Shown: positions 28,334 to 37,764, counted from the stretch's first letter. The stretch: DNA of 64,000 bases from Serratia plymuthica (GCF_018336935.1 NZ_CP068771.1:3596001-3660000), one strand, 5' to 3'. The notes: a model not told the origin generated them from the letters alone. A program made the numbers and translations.

Positions 28334-29878
28334 TTATTCCACGATGAACAGCGGCTTACCAGTCATCTCTTTCGGGATTTCCATTCCCATCAGTGCCAGC
28401 ATGGTTGGCGCGATGTCGGAAAGCTTGCCGCCGCTGACCGCGTGAGCAGGCTTACCGATGTAAATCAGCGGCACCGGCAGGCTGGTGTGGGCGGTATGCG
28501 CCTGGCCGGTGGCCGGATCGCGCATTTGTTCGGCGTTGCCGTGATCGGCGGTGATCAACAGTTGCCCGTCGACGGCCTTAACGGCCTCCACGACCTGCGC
28601 GATGCAACTATCGAGGGTTTCCACCGCTTTCACCGCCGCGTCATAGACGCCGGTATGGCCCACCATGTCGCCGTTCGGATAGTTGCAGATAATGGCGTCG
28701 TATTTGCCGCTGCTGATGGCACTCAGCAGTTTGTCGGTCAGCTCGGCCGAACTCATTTCCGGTTGCAGATCGTAGGTGGCGACCTTCGGCGAGTTGACCA
28801 GCACGCGTTCTTCGCCTTTGAACGGTTCTTCCACCCCGCCGTTATAGAAGAAAGTGACGTGCGCGTATTTTTCGGTTTCCGAGATGCGCAACTGGGTTTT
28901 GTCGTGCTTCATCAGCCATTCGCCGAAGGTGTTGCTCAACGACGCCGGCGGATAGGCGCAAGGGGTTTTGATGTCGGCGGCGTATTCGGTCAGCATCACG
29001 AAATCACCGAAGTTCACCACCCTGGCGCGGGGGAATCCGTCGAAATCGGCATTCACGAAGGCGCGCACGATCTGGCGCGCGCGATCGGCGCGGAAGTTCA
29101 TGAAAATCAGCGCGTCGCCATCCTGCAGAGCGGCAGAGGCTTCACCGGCGGCCTGGAGCACGGTCGGTTTCACGAACTCGTCGTTTTCGCCACGCTCGTA
29201 AGCGGCCTGCAGAGCGGCAACGGCGTTATCGGTCACGTAGTCGCCCTGAGCCTGAGTCAGCAGATCATAAGCCAGTTGGACGCGGTCCCAGCGGTTGTCG
29301 CGGTCCATGGCGTAATAGCGGCCAATCAGCGAGGCGATGCGCCCGGCCCCCAGTTTGGCGAAGGCGTCGCTAACGCGCTGCAGCGAGTTTTCTGCGCTGC
29401 GTGGCGGGGTGTCTCGGCCGTCCAGGAAGGCGTGCAGGTACACGGCTTTCGCGCCGCGTTGAGCGGCCAGTTCAATCATGGCCAAAATATGGTCTTCGTG
29501 GCTGTGCACGCCGCCCGGCGACAGCAGGCCCATGATATGCACCGCTTTGCCCGCCTGTACGGCCTTGTCGACCGCCGCCGTCAGCGTCGGGTTGGCGAAA
29601 AAGTCGCCGTCTTTGATTTCTTTGTCCAGTCGGGTCAAATCCTGATAAACGATGCGCCCGGCACCCAGGTTGACGTGGCCGACCTCCGAGTTGCCCATCT
29701 GGCCGTCAGGCAAGCCCACGTCCAGACCGGAAGCGGCAATCAGGGTATGCGGCTGCCGTTGCCACAGGCGATCCATCACCGGCGTTTTGGCGTTCAGAAT
29801 GGCATTGTCCTGCTGTTCCTCCCGGTGGCCGTAGCCGTCCAGGATCACCAGCACCATCGGCTTTTTGTTACTCGACAT
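28334..29878 (-). CDS. gpmI: Cofactor-independent phosphoglycerate mutase
   Basis: Interconverts 3- and 2-phosphoglycerate in glycolysis using two Mn ions. 514 residues from ATG 29878 ([17 protein letters not shown]), with a GAGG ribosome site; the frame continues upstream without homology. The catalytic Ser is in [20 protein letters not shown]. Metal ligands lie in VILDGYG and [26 protein letters not shown] and [11 protein letters not shown] are further conserved blocks. A 12-bp hairpin in the leader lies 31 bp before the start codon. First gene of gpmI-envC-yibQ. Confidence 0.97.
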   Translation of the reverse strand: MSSNKKPMVLVILDGYGHREEQQDNAILNAKTPVMDRLWQRQPHTLIAASGLDVGLPDGQMGNSEVGHVNLGAGRIVYQDLTRLDKEIKDGDFFANPTLTAAVDKAVQAGKAVHIMGLLSPGGVHSHEDHILAMIELAAQRGAKAVYLHAFLDGRDTPPRSAENSLQRVSDAFAKLGAGRIASLIGRYYAMDRDNRWDRVQLAYDLLTQAQGDYVTDNAVAALQAAYERGENDEFVKPTVLQAAGEASAALQDGDALIFMNFRADRARQIVRAFVNADFDGFPRARVVNFGDFVMLTEYAADIKTPCAYPPASLSNTFGEWLMKHDKTQLRISETEKYAHVTFFYNGGVEEPFKGEERVLVNSPKVATYDLQPEMSSAELTDKLLSAISSGKYDAIICNYPNGDMVGHTGVYDAAVKAVETLDSCIAQVVEAVKAVDGQLLITADHGNAEQMRDPATGQAHTAHTSLPVPLIYIGKPAHAVSGGKLSDIAPTMLALMGMEIPKEMTGKPLFIVE

Positions 29879-29908
29879 TGCATTAACCTCGTTATGAACT
29901 TTTAAGAT

Positions 29909-29950
29909 GTGAATAGCCATCGGCCCGCCGCCGGAGTGATGGCTATTCAC
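29909..29950. repeat. Inverted repeat in the gpmI leader
   Basis: GTGAATAGCCAT (29909-29920) and ATGGCTATTCAC (29939-29950) are perfect 12-bp inverses, separated by 18 G/C-rich bases. No T tract follows on either strand, so this is not a simple terminator. It may be an operator or a leader RNA hairpin. Confidence 0.55.
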
Positions 29951-30175
29951 CCTAAAACCGCCTGATTTTACAACGCGTACGATTAAAAAGAGCCCCGAGA
30001 GATCAAAGTTGCGGCGAACAACCCCGGCTTTTATGCTCTGACGCCGGCAATTTCTCAGCGTACCCCGCAGTTTCTGCAATAGCGTTTGCTTATTGGCTGT
30101 ATTTGCCGCACTCGGCAGGTATACTCTGGAGCCTTGACTTATTTTTCCCTTAACTGACGGGAGTTGTTACACCCC

Positions 30176-30610
30176 ATGCTGCAAGAAATTATGCAATTCG
30201 TTAGCAAGCATCCCATACTGAGCCTGGCTTGGATTGGCTTGCTGGTTGCCGTGATCGTCATGACGTTCAAAAGCCGTTTCTCCAAGGTGAAAGAGATCGC
30301 GCGTGGTGAAGCCACCCGCCTGATTAATAAAGAAGATGCGGTGGTGGTCGATACCCGCAGCCGTGATGATTTCCGTAAAGGCCACCTGGCCAACGCCATC
30401 AACCTGACGGCGAGCGAAATCAAAAGCGGCAGCCTGGGCGAACTGGAAAAACACAAGGCTCAGCCGATCATCGTGGTTTGCGCCAACGGCACCGCGTCCC
30501 GCGAGCCGGCGGAAAACCTGAGCAAGGCTGGTTTTGAAAACGTGGCCATGCTGAAAGACGGTATTGCCGGCTGGAGCGGGGAAAACCTGCCGTTAGTGCG
30601 CGGTAAGTAA
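30176..30610 (+). CDS. yibN: Membrane-anchored rhodanese-like protein YibN
   Basis: 144 residues from ATG 30176. An N-terminal membrane segment ([20 protein letters not shown], about 11-30) is followed by a rhodanese domain with [19 protein letters not shown] and, at the active-site loop, [12 protein letters not shown] Cys is present at the catalytic position. The domain ends [16 protein letters not shown]. Rhodaneses move sulfane sulfur, but the substrate of YibN is not known. Leads a plus-strand run yibN-grxC-secB-gpsA-cysE. Confidence 0.93.
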   Translation: MLQEIMQFVSKHPILSLAWIGLLVAVIVMTFKSRFSKVKEIARGEATRLINKEDAVVVDTRSRDDFRKGHLANAINLTASEIKSGSLGELEKHKAQPIIVVCANGTASREPAENLSKAGFENVAMLKDGIAGWSGENLPLVRGK

Positions 30611-30638
30611 TTCTTTAACGTATTTGAAGTGGTAATCC

Positions 30639-30887
30639 ATGGCTAACATTGATATCTACACCAAAGCGACCTGCCCGTTCTGCCATCGCGCCAAAGCGCT
30701 GCTGAACGGTAAGGGCGCGGCGTTTAACGAAATCGCCATTGATGGCGATAATGAAAAACGCGAAGCGATGATTGCGCGCAGTGGGCGCACCACCGTGCCT
30801 CAGATTTTCATCGATGGCCGACACATCGGCGGCTGCGATGATTTATATGAACTCGATGCTCGTGGTGGCCTGGATCCGTTGCTTTAA
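30639..30887 (+). CDS. grxC: Glutaredoxin 3
   Basis: Glutathione-dependent thiol-disulfide reductase of 82 residues. The dithiol active site CPFC is at residues 12-15, and TTVPQIFIDGRHIGGCDDL supplies the cis-Pro and glutathione-binding loop plus the extra Cys typical of Grx3. Follows yibN by 28 bp and precedes secB by 59 bp. Confidence 0.97.
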   Translation: MANIDIYTKATCPFCHRAKALLNGKGAAFNEIAIDGDNEKREAMIARSGRTTVPQIFIDGRHIGGCDDLYELDARGGLDPLL

Positions 30888-30946
30888 ACGGGCCGCTGCC
30901 GGTTACTGAGTGTCAATAAGGACGTTTAACCAAGGGTATTACACAC

Positions 30947-31417
30947 ATGTCAGAACAAAACAGCACAGAGATGGCTTTCCAGATTCAGCGCATTTACACC
31001 AAGGATATCTCCTTCGAAGCGCCAAACGCTCCGCAGGTTTTCCAGCAGGAATGGCAGCCAGAAGTTAAACTGGATCTAGATACCGCTTCCAGCCAGCTGG
31101 CTGACGAAGTGTATGAAGTTGTACTGCGCGTAACCGTGACTGCGTCTCTGGGCGAAGAAACTGCGTTCCTGTGTGAAGTGCAGCAGGCGGGCATCTTCTC
31201 CGTTGCAGGCATCGACGGCACGCAGCTGGCGCATTGCCTGGGCGCATACTGCCCGAACATTCTGTTCCCGTATGCGCGTGAGTGCATCACCAGCCTGGTT
31301 TCTCGCGGCACGTTCCCGCAGCTGAACCTGGCACCGGTTAACTTCGACGCGCTGTTCATGAACTATCTGCAACAGCAGGCGGAAGGCGAAGGTGCCGCAC
31401 CACATCAGGATGCCTGA
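30947..31417 (+). CDS. secB: Protein-export chaperone SecB
   Basis: 156 residues. Cytosolic tetrameric chaperone that keeps preproteins unfolded and delivers them to SecA. Visible blocks are [36 protein letters not shown] and [36 protein letters not shown], with an acidic C-terminal tail. Its TGA overlaps the gpsA ATG by one base (TGATG), so the two are translationally coupled. Confidence 0.98.
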   Translation: MSEQNSTEMAFQIQRIYTKDISFEAPNAPQVFQQEWQPEVKLDLDTASSQLADEVYEVVLRVTVTASLGEETAFLCEVQQAGIFSVAGIDGTQLAHCLGAYCPNILFPYARECITSLVSRGTFPQLNLAPVNFDALFMNYLQQQAEGEGAAPHQDA

Positions 31418-32436
31418 TGAACACCGTCAATGCTTCAATGACTGTTATCGGTGCCGGCTCGTACGGCACCGCATTAGCCATTACGCTGGCGCGTAACGGC
31501 CACCCCGTGGTGCTTTGGGGGCATAACCCCGAGCAAATTCAAAAATTGCAGCACGATCGCTGCAACCAGGCGTTTCTTCCCGACGTAGCCTTCCCCGACA
31601 CGCTGTTGCTCGAAGCCGATCTGGCGCGTGCGCTGGCTGCCAGCCGCGATGTGCTGGTGGTGGTGCCAAGCCATGTGTTCGGCGACGTATTGCACCAGTT
31701 GAAACCGCATCTGCGCCCGGATGCCCGCATCGTGTGGGCGACCAAAGGGCTGGAAGCGGAAACCGGCCGGTTGCTGCAGGACGTGGCGCGAGAAGTGCTG
31801 GGCGATGATATTCCGCTGGCGGTGGTCTCGGGGCCAACGTTCGCCAAAGAGTTGGCCGCTGGGCTGCCGACCGCGATTGCGCTGGCTTCCACCGATGCTC
31901 AGTTCGCTGAAGATCTGCAACAGCTGCTGCACTGCGGCAAAAGTTTCCGCGTTTACAGCAACCCCGATTTTATCGGCGTGCAGCTGGGCGGGGCGGTGAA
32001 GAACGTGATTGCCATCGGCGCCGGGATGTCGGACGGCATCGGCTTTGGCGCTAATGCGCGTACAGCATTGATTACCCGTGGCCTGGCGGAAATGAGCCGC
32101 CTCGGTTCCGCTCTGGGTGCCGATCCGTCGACCTTCATGGGCATGGCCGGTTTGGGCGATCTGGTGCTGACCTGCACCGATAATCAATCGCGTAACCGCC
32201 GCTTCGGTATTATGCTGGGGCAGGGAAAAGGCGTGCAAGAAGCGCAAGACAGCATCGGTCAGGTGGTCGAAGGCTACCGTAATACCAAAGAGGTGTTGGC
32301 GCTGGCGCAACGGCACGGTGTGGAAATGCCGATTACCGAGCAGATTTATCAGGTGCTGTATTGCCATAAAAATGCCCGGGAAGCCGCGTTGAGCCTGTTG
32401 GGGCGTACCAGAAAAGACGAAAAGCACAGCGTCTGA
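31417..32436 (+). CDS. gpsA: Glycerol-3-phosphate dehydrogenase [NAD(P)+]
   Basis: Reduces dihydroxyacetone phosphate to sn-glycerol 3-phosphate for phospholipid synthesis. 339 residues. The N-terminal [21 protein letters not shown] binds NAD(P)[34 protein letters not shown] (catalytic Lys) and [20 protein letters not shown] are family signatures. It sits in the conserved order secB-gpsA-cysE. Confidence 0.98.
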   Translation: MNTVNASMTVIGAGSYGTALAITLARNGHPVVLWGHNPEQIQKLQHDRCNQAFLPDVAFPDTLLLEADLARALAASRDVLVVVPSHVFGDVLHQLKPHLRPDARIVWATKGLEAETGRLLQDVAREVLGDDIPLAVVSGPTFAKELAAGLPTAIALASTDAQFAEDLQQLLHCGKSFRVYSNPDFIGVQLGGAVKNVIAIGAGMSDGIGFGANARTALITRGLAEMSRLGSALGADPSTFMGMAGLGDLVLTCTDNQSRNRRFGIMLGQGKGVQEAQDSIGQVVEGYRNTKEVLALAQRHGVEMPITEQIYQVLYCHKNAREAALSLLGRTRKDEKHSV

Positions 32437-32453
32437 TCGCCATACCCCGGGGA

Positions 32454-32489
32454 TTTCAGACTGCAGCCAACAATGGCTGGGGCCTGAAA
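32454..32489 (+). other. Nested hairpin between gpsA and cysE
   Basis: TTTCAG pairs with CTGAAA on the outside and CAGCCA with TGGCTG on the inside, around an ACAA loop with a 4x4 internal loop. There is no T tract, so it may stabilise or process the message between the two genes. Confidence 0.35.
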
Positions 32490-32602
32490 GGCGACAAGTA
32501 TAAAACTGATATGCAGGGCAGCATGCTGACCCGGCAATTGATTTGGGCTGCCTGACCGTGACGCGGTGGGGCAGCCTGTTTTGCAAGGTGGAGAGGAACC
32601 TG

Positions 32603-33424
32603 ATGTCGTCAGAAGAGTTAGAGCAGGTCTGGAAGAGCATCAAATCAGAGGCGAGAGAGCTGGCTGAGTGTGAACCGATGCTGGCTAGCTTTTTCCATGC
32701 GACGTTGCTCAAGCATGAAAACCTGGGCAGTGCGCTCAGCTATATTCTGGCAAACAAGCTGGCAAACCCGATTATGCCGGCTATTGCGGTGCGTGAAGTG
32801 GTGGAAGACGCCTACCTTGCCGATAAGCAGATGATCGCCTCGGCTGCGCGCGATATTCTGGCGGTGCGCCTGCGCGACCCGGCGGTAGATAAATATTCGA
32901 CGCCACTGCTGTATCTGAAAGGTTTCCATGCGCTACAGGCCTACCGTATCGGCCACTGGTTGTGGCTGCAGGGGCGTCAGGCGTTGGCGATTTACCTGCA
33001 AAATCAAATTTCGGTTGCCTTTGGCGTGGATATCCACCCGGCGGCTACCATCGGCTGCGGAATCATGCTCGACCATGCCACCGGCATCGTTATTGGTGAA
33101 ACTGCAGTCGTAGAAAACGACGTGTCTATCCTGCAGTCGGTCACCCTTGGCGGTACCGGCAAAACCAGCGGCGATCGTCATCCGAAGATCCGGGAAGGCG
33201 TAATGATTGGCGCCGGGGCTAAAATTCTCGGCAATATCGAGGTGGGCAAAGGCGCAAAAATCGGCGCCGGCTCGGTAGTGTTGCAATCGATACCGCCGCA
33301 TACCACTGCCGCCGGGGTGCCGGCGCGTCTCGTGGGGCGGCCGGAAAGCGATACGCCTTCGATGGATATGGATCAGTACTTCAACGGCACTAACCAGGGT
33401 TTTGAATACGGCGACGGCATCTAA
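32603..33424 (+). CDS. cysE: Serine O-acetyltransferase
   Basis: First committed step of cysteine synthesis: acetyl-CoA plus serine gives O-acetylserine. 273 residues from ATG 32603 (MSSEELEQVW), preceded by GGAGAGGAACC. The N-terminal helical domain (about 1-140) is followed by left-handed beta-helix hexapeptide repeats. GVDIHPAATIGCGIMLDHATGI holds the catalytic Asp-His, and SGDRHPKIREGVMIGAGAKIL the acetyl-CoA and cysteine sites. The tail DMDQYFNGTNQGFEYGDGI is the part used to bind CysK and for feedback inhibition. Confidence 0.97.
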   Translation: MSSEELEQVWKSIKSEARELAECEPMLASFFHATLLKHENLGSALSYILANKLANPIMPAIAVREVVEDAYLADKQMIASAARDILAVRLRDPAVDKYSTPLLYLKGFHALQAYRIGHWLWLQGRQALAIYLQNQISVAFGVDIHPAATIGCGIMLDHATGIVIGETAVVENDVSILQSVTLGGTGKTSGDRHPKIREGVMIGAGAKILGNIEVGKGAKIGAGSVVLQSIPPHTTAAGVPARLVGRPESDTPSMDMDQYFNGTNQGFEYGDGI

Positions 33425-33445
33425 ACCGGTTTGCTGAAGCATGAA

Positions 33446-33477
33446 ATCGGGGGAGCTTTTTGCTCCCCCGATGTTTT
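33446..33477. terminator. Terminator of cysE
   Basis: ATCGGGGGAGC, loop of five T, GCTCCCCCGAT, then GTTTTT. The 11-bp stem lies 21 bp behind the cysE stop codon, just before the convergent DUF3313 gene. Confidence 0.9.
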
Positions 33478-33488
33478 TCGGCAGAGAA

Positions 33489-34160
33489 TTAACCCTGTTT
33501 CGGGAATTTCACGATATCGGTAACCATGTTATCGATTGCCGCTTTGACCTCGTTCGCCGTCACCGGCGCGGAGTCATTGCTGACGGTCTTGCCATAGCCC
33601 TTACGCACCACTTCCATCACCGTTTTGCCGGTATCCTGATCGATCAGTTGCGCTTCGAGGAACAGCGTGGTGTTTTGCGTGCGGTGCCCGCTGACGGCCA
33701 TGGTGCTGGCTATCACTGCGGTAACCGGGGTCACTTCATAGAACTTCACATCTTCATTTTCAGCCGACACGGCGGTGATCGCCACCTTGGCGAGCAGCAC
33801 GCGCGATCCCGACGGGCTTGGCAGCACGGTCATTCGCTCGCTCAGTGCGGCGTTGATTCGCATATTGGCGTAGTCTTTGATTTTGTTCAGCGTATCCTGG
33901 TTGACGCGTGCCGTCGGTTTGGCTGCCGGGTAATAGGTCACAGGAGAAAAATAGACGCCCCGATAATTGGATTCTTTAAAGGTAGGGTCGATCCAACGCA
34001 GCGTTTTATGGCCGGTGGCTGATTCGGTTTCCTGCAGTTTGCTGTAATCGCTCAGAAAACCTGAATACTGCTGCTTATTTGCTACTTTAGACGAACAGCC
34101 CGCCAATAACAGGCCTGTTGCCAGTACCGCCATGGCAACGCTCAAGCGTTTTTTTTTCAT
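33489..34160 (-). CDS. DUF3313 family lipoprotein
   Basis: 223 residues. The N-terminus MKKKRLSVAMAVLATGLLLAGCSS is a type II signal peptide with lipobox LLAGC, so the mature protein begins at a lipidated Cys near residue 22. The body has QQYSGFLSDYSKLQ, LRWIDPTF, YRGVYFSPVTYYP and LFLEAQLIDQDTGKTV, which match the DUF3313 pattern as I recall it. Residue after Cys is Ser, so outer-membrane sorting is expected. Function unknown. It lies alone between cysE and a CHAD gene, with no such gene at this site in E. coli. Confidence 0.85.
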   Translation of the reverse strand: MKKKRLSVAMAVLATGLLLAGCSSKVANKQQYSGFLSDYSKLQETESATGHKTLRWIDPTFKESNYRGVYFSPVTYYPAAKPTARVNQDTLNKIKDYANMRINAALSERMTVLPSPSGSRVLLAKVAITAVSAENEDVKFYEVTPVTAVIASTMAVSGHRTQNTTLFLEAQLIDQDTGKTVMEVVRKGYGKTVSNDSAPVTANEVKAAIDNMVTDIVKFPKQG

Positions 34161-34291
34161 ACGATGTCCTATGATGAATGTCTATTACCCTTACAAAACA
34201 TAGCTCATTATCCTCTGTTGCAGAGAATGTTTTGGGGCCAGACGTGCACTGCCTTTACCTACTTTGTCAGGATCGTGATGCGTGGTGGGTT

Positions 34292-35041
34292 TTAGAGGTT
34301 GAGGGCTCGCGAGAGCGCAAACAATTCAGCTTCGGCTCTCTCCAGCGTCGTTTCCTGGGCTTCCTGCCATTCTGGCAGCAGCGGCCAGAGATCTTGCTGA
34401 TTCTCGGCTTGCCGGCACCAGACAAAACGATCGTGCCAGTCGCCCAATGCGCTTTGCGCCGTTTTCAGGCAGGCGGCGGCTTGTGGCGTGATAAGTGCGA
34501 ATTGGGGATAGGTGTCGGCAGCATAGCGCACCCGTTTGATCAGCAGGCGCAGCAGGTGGCGATCGTAGTGCGCGTCGGCCAGCGCCAGACGCAATTGTTT
34601 AACCTGCCGGGACAGGCGCTGAGCAACGCGGCGTTTTGCGTGCCGGCGTTTGGCCCGCCGGAAGTTTTTCGGCCAGCCATGCAGCAATTTGGGAAAGCGG
34701 AACAGCAAGGGATGTGACGCCAGAGCGAGGTTGCGGCTTTGCAGTTCGGTTTTGCGGACGTTGGTCTGCCACTCTAGTTGATGTCGCGCCAGCTCGGCAA
34801 TCAGCACTTCCAAATCGCGTATCGGCGTGGTGAGTTTCCCCAGGCTGGCGGCGGCGTTGTCGAGCGGTGCGATGCCGGGTAAACCACGCAAGGGCCTCAG
34901 CAGGCTCCTGATGCGCCGCAGGTTGATGCGCACATCATGCAGAGCCTCGGTGTCCATCGGGTCCTGTAAACGCGACAGCGCCTGATTTAGCGCGTTTTCG
35001 AGCCTGCGAAACTGGGCGATGATACTCTCTGTGAAAGCCAT
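34292..35041 (-). CDS. CHAD domain protein
   Basis: 249 residues, almost entirely helical. CHAD signatures: EALHDVRINLRRIRSLLRPLR near residues 33-53, LGKLTTPIRDLEVLIAEL, and the later LRLLIKRVRYAADTYP and ALGDWHDRFVW. Strongly basic: many Arg, Lys and His, notably RRAKRRHAKRRVAQRLSR. CHAD domains are known to bind polyphosphate, and this fits the charge. No polyphosphate kinase or CYTH domain is next to it. Preceded by 130 bp and followed by 63 bp before the trmL stop. Confidence 0.87.
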   Translation of the reverse strand: MAFTESIIAQFRRLENALNQALSRLQDPMDTEALHDVRINLRRIRSLLRPLRGLPGIAPLDNAAASLGKLTTPIRDLEVLIAELARHQLEWQTNVRKTELQSRNLALASHPLLFRFPKLLHGWPKNFRRAKRRHAKRRVAQRLSRQVKQLRLALADAHYDRHLLRLLIKRVRYAADTYPQFALITPQAAACLKTAQSALGDWHDRFVWCRQAENQQDLWPLLPEWQEAQETTLERAEAELFALSRALNL

Positions 35042-35104
35042 ATGATGTCCCCGGAGAGGCGATCCCGTTCAGATTATCCTCCCCGTAGAGCCGATTGTCA
35101 CCGC

Positions 35105-35578
35105 TTAAGGTTTAATCAGGGCGCCGGCATAGTCCAACTGCCGCCAGGCTTCGTATACCACCACTGCGACGGCATTCGACAGGTTCATGCTGCGGCTTTG
35201 CGCCTGCATCGGAATGCGGATTTTCTGCTGTGCAGGCAAGGCTTCGAGGATCTCTGCGGGCAAACCGCGGGTTTCCGGCCCGAACAGCAGGTAGTCGCCG
35301 GCCTGATAGCTGACTGCGCTGTGCGCTGGAGTCCCTTTGGTGGTCAGGGCAAACAGCCGCTGCGGGTTTTCGCTGGCGATAAACGCGGCGTAATCGGCGT
35401 GGCGCCGGATATTGGCGAATTCATGATAATCCAGCCCGGCGCGGCGCAGCCGTTTGTCATCCCATGGGAAGCCCATCGGCTCTATCAGATGTAACTGAAA
35501 GCCGGTATTGGCGCACAGGCGGATAATATTGCCGGTATTGGGTGGAATTTCAGGTTCAAATAAAACGATATTCAGCAT
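35105..35578 (-). CDS. trmL: tRNA (cytidine/uridine-2'-O-)-methyltransferase TrmL
   Basis: 157 residues, SPOUT family with trefoil knot. Methylates the wobble ribose of tRNA-Leu isoacceptors. [24 protein letters not shown] is motif 1, [12 protein letters not shown] motif 2, and [26 protein letters not shown] motif 3 with SAM binding. Its start codon lies eight bases after a GAGGGG that is also the 3' arm of a terminator-like hairpin (35586-35604). Confidence 0.97.
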   Translation of the reverse strand: MLNIVLFEPEIPPNTGNIIRLCANTGFQLHLIEPMGFPWDDKRLRRAGLDYHEFANIRRHADYAAFIASENPQRLFALTTKGTPAHSAVSYQAGDYLLFGPETRGLPAEILEALPAQQKIRIPMQAQSRSMNLSNAVAVVVYEAWRQLDYAGALIKP

Positions 35579-35580
35579 GT

Positions 35581-35604
35581 AAAAGGCCCCTCATGAAGAG
35601 GGGC
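35581..35604 (-). terminator. Terminator of cpxRA that overlaps the trmL ribosome site
   Basis: On the minus strand GCCCCTC, loop TTCAT, GAGGGGC, then CTTTTAC and the trmL ATG. It lies about 40 bases after the cpxA stop codon. The GAGGGG arm is the only sequence before trmL that looks like a ribosome binding site. Confidence 0.7.
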
Positions 35605-35641
35605 GCAGAATAGCAAAATCTTGCTGACCTGTCTTAGGCGA

Positions 35642-37015
35642 TCAACGCTGGTGCAGCGGTAGCCACAGTATCAGCCGCAGGCCGCCAAGCGGGCTGTCTT
35701 CCGCTTTCACCCAGCCGCGATGTTGATTGACTGCCGCCTCTACAATCGCCAGGCCCAGGCCGGTGCCGCCCGAAGCGCGATCGCGGGCTTCGTCGGTGCG
35801 ATAGAACGGCCGGAAAATCTGCTCGCGATCTTCCTCGCTGACGCCAGGGCCGTCGTCGTCGACCACAATGGTGATGCCCTGATTGTCGGCGCTGAATGCC
35901 ACGGCAATGCGCGTGTGTGAATAGCGCAGAGCATTACGCACGATGTTTTCCAGCGCGCTGTCTAAAGCGCCTGGGTTGCCGAACAGTGTCCAGGGGCCTG
36001 GAGGGGAGGTGACTTCCAGATGTTTACCCATTTGCTCGGCTTCGAATCCGGCGTCATCCAGCACGTCGGCCCAGAGTTCGTTGGCCAGCAGCCGCTCACG
36101 CGCCAACTCGCTTTTCTGCTGCCCGCGCGACAGCACCAGCAGATCGTTGATCATCGAGTCCAGACGTTGAGCCTCGGTTTCGATGCGAGCCAGCTCATGC
36201 CCTTCACCGTGACGTCGGCGCATCAGCGCAGTAGCCAGCTGCAGGCGGGTGAGCGGCGTGCGCAGCTCATGCGAGATGTCTGAGATTAGCCGCTGCTGGG
36301 CGGTCATCATGCGTTCCAGCGCACTAACCATCTGGTTGAAGCTGGCGCCGGTGGCCAGAAACTCTTGAGGCCCGGCTTCCAGCTCCGGATGCTGTTTCAG
36401 GTTGCCGCGCGCGACGTCATCGGCGGCGTTTTTCAACTTGCGCGCCGGTTTTGCCAGGCTCCAGGCCAGCCACAGCAGCAAGGGGGCGCTGATCAGCATG
36501 GTGACGATCAGCAGCAGCAGCGGCCGGTCGAACATCAGGTTGATAAAATCGGATTGCGGGCTGTTGGCAGGACGAATGAGATACAGCTGATAATTGTCCT
36601 CGCCGTCGCGCACTGAGAACGGGCCGACCAGTTCGACGCGGCCGTATTTTTTCTTCTTCGGATGATCAGAATTATCAGACTGGCCGATAAAGTTACGCAC
36701 CAACTGCATTTCGTTGCGTTGCATGTTGCCAATCACGCGGCCTTCGCTGGTGACCAGAAGCAGGCGCTGCCCTGGCGGAGCCCATTTTTCGATGGCGCGG
36801 AATAAACGCCGCCACCACATCAGATCGTTGGCCGGATCGTTTTGCAACTCGGCCTCGACGTGCTGCTCTACCATTAATCCCTGCCGCTGCTCGCTGTCCA
36901 GCAGCGAGGTCATTTGGCGGGAGTCGAGCTTGGGCACCATCAACACCAGCATCAGCACCAGGGCTAATGTGAACCAAAAAATGGCGAAGATGCGTGCCGT
37001 CAAACTGTTGATCAT
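35642..37015 (-). CDS. cpxA: Envelope stress sensor histidine kinase CpxA
   Basis: 457 residues from ATG 37015 (MINSLTARIFAIFW). Membrane segment about 7-29, periplasmic sensor domain to about 163, second membrane segment LLLLIVTMLISAPLLLWLAW, then HAMP, HisKA with ISHELRTPLTRLQ (phospho-His) and HATPase with NIVRNALRYS, DDDGPGVS and GGTGLGLAIV. Senses misfolded envelope proteins and phosphorylates CpxR. The start overlaps the cpxR stop codon by four bases (ATGA). Confidence 0.97.
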   Translation of the reverse strand: MINSLTARIFAIFWFTLALVLMLVLMVPKLDSRQMTSLLDSEQRQGLMVEQHVEAELQNDPANDLMWWRRLFRAIEKWAPPGQRLLLVTSEGRVIGNMQRNEMQLVRNFIGQSDNSDHPKKKKYGRVELVGPFSVRDGEDNYQLYLIRPANSPQSDFINLMFDRPLLLLIVTMLISAPLLLWLAWSLAKPARKLKNAADDVARGNLKQHPELEAGPQEFLATGASFNQMVSALERMMTAQQRLISDISHELRTPLTRLQLATALMRRRHGEGHELARIETEAQRLDSMINDLLVLSRGQQKSELARERLLANELWADVLDDAGFEAEQMGKHLEVTSPPGPWTLFGNPGALDSALENIVRNALRYSHTRIAVAFSADNQGITIVVDDDGPGVSEEDREQIFRPFYRTDEARDRASGGTGLGLAIVEAAVNQHRGWVKAEDSPLGGLRLILWLPLHQR

Positions 37016-37710
37016 GTTGCCGATACCATTAAATAACCCCGGCCGCGCAGGGTCTTGAACCACGGATGGCCGTCTTTGCGATTCGGCAATTTACGCCGCA
37101 GATTGGAGATATGCATATCGATGGCGCGATCGAATGGCGTCAGGCGCTTACCCAGCACTTCCTGGCTCAGCAACTCACGCGACACCACCTGGCCGAGGTG
37201 CTGCGCCAGCAGATACAGCAGGGTAAATTCGGTGCCGGTGAGATCCAGCGTCTGGCCGTCAAAGCTGGCTTCCTGGCGACCCGGATTGAGCTGCAGGCCG
37301 TCAACGTCCAGCGTCGGGGCGCCGGTATCGACATTCTGCTGCTGTTCGCTCCAGTTGGAACGGCGCAGGATGGCGCGGATACGTGCCACCAGCTCGCGAT
37401 CGTTAAAGGGTTTCGGCAGGTAGTCATCGGCACCCAGTTCCAGGCCCAGCACGCGATCCAGTTCGCTGCCGCGTGCGGTCAGCATAATGACTGGCGTCTG
37501 GTGATGCTGGCGCAGCTCTTTCAAGGTATCGATACCGTTTTTCTTCGGCATCATGATATCGAGCAGCAGCAGATCTATGGAGCTGTCGAGCAGCGACAAC
37601 GCCTGTTCGCCATCGTAAGCAACGACGATAGTAAAACCTTCCATTTCAAGCAGTTCTTTTAACAGCGAGGTCAGCTCGCGGTCGTCGTCAACTAACAGAA
37701 TTTTGTTCAT
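37012..37710 (-). CDS. cpxR: Envelope stress response regulator CpxR
   Basis: 232 residues from ATG 37710 (MNKILLVDDDRELTSLL), behind an AGGAGG ribosome site. Receiver domain 1-115 with acidic DDD near residue 10 and phospho-Asp in LLLLDIMMPKKNG, plus TARGSELDRV and the Lys in YLPKPFNDREL. C-terminal OmpR-type winged helix (about 135-230) with TPFDRAIDMHISNLRRKL. Divergent from cpxP across 149 bp that hold a CpxR box, so autoregulated. Confidence 0.98.
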   Translation of the reverse strand: MNKILLVDDDRELTSLLKELLEMEGFTIVVAYDGEQALSLLDSSIDLLLLDIMMPKKNGIDTLKELRQHHQTPVIMLTARGSELDRVLGLELGADDYLPKPFNDRELVARIRAILRRSNWSEQQQNVDTGAPTLDVDGLQLNPGRQEASFDGQTLDLTGTEFTLLYLLAQHLGQVVSRELLSQEVLGKRLTPFDRAIDMHISNLRRKLPNRKDGHPWFKTLRGRGYLMVSAT

Positions 37711-37764
37711 TATGTTTTTACCTCCTGACGCAAAATACGTCATCAACTGTTGGCATTCCATGAC

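Noticed and set aside
28442..29905. 487-residue frame on the plus strand opposite gpmI
   Set aside because: Antisense shadow of gpmI without ribosome site or domain.
32881..32888. Second GGCGGTAG on the plus strand
   Set aside because: Inside cysE coding sequence, unrelated to LPS genes.
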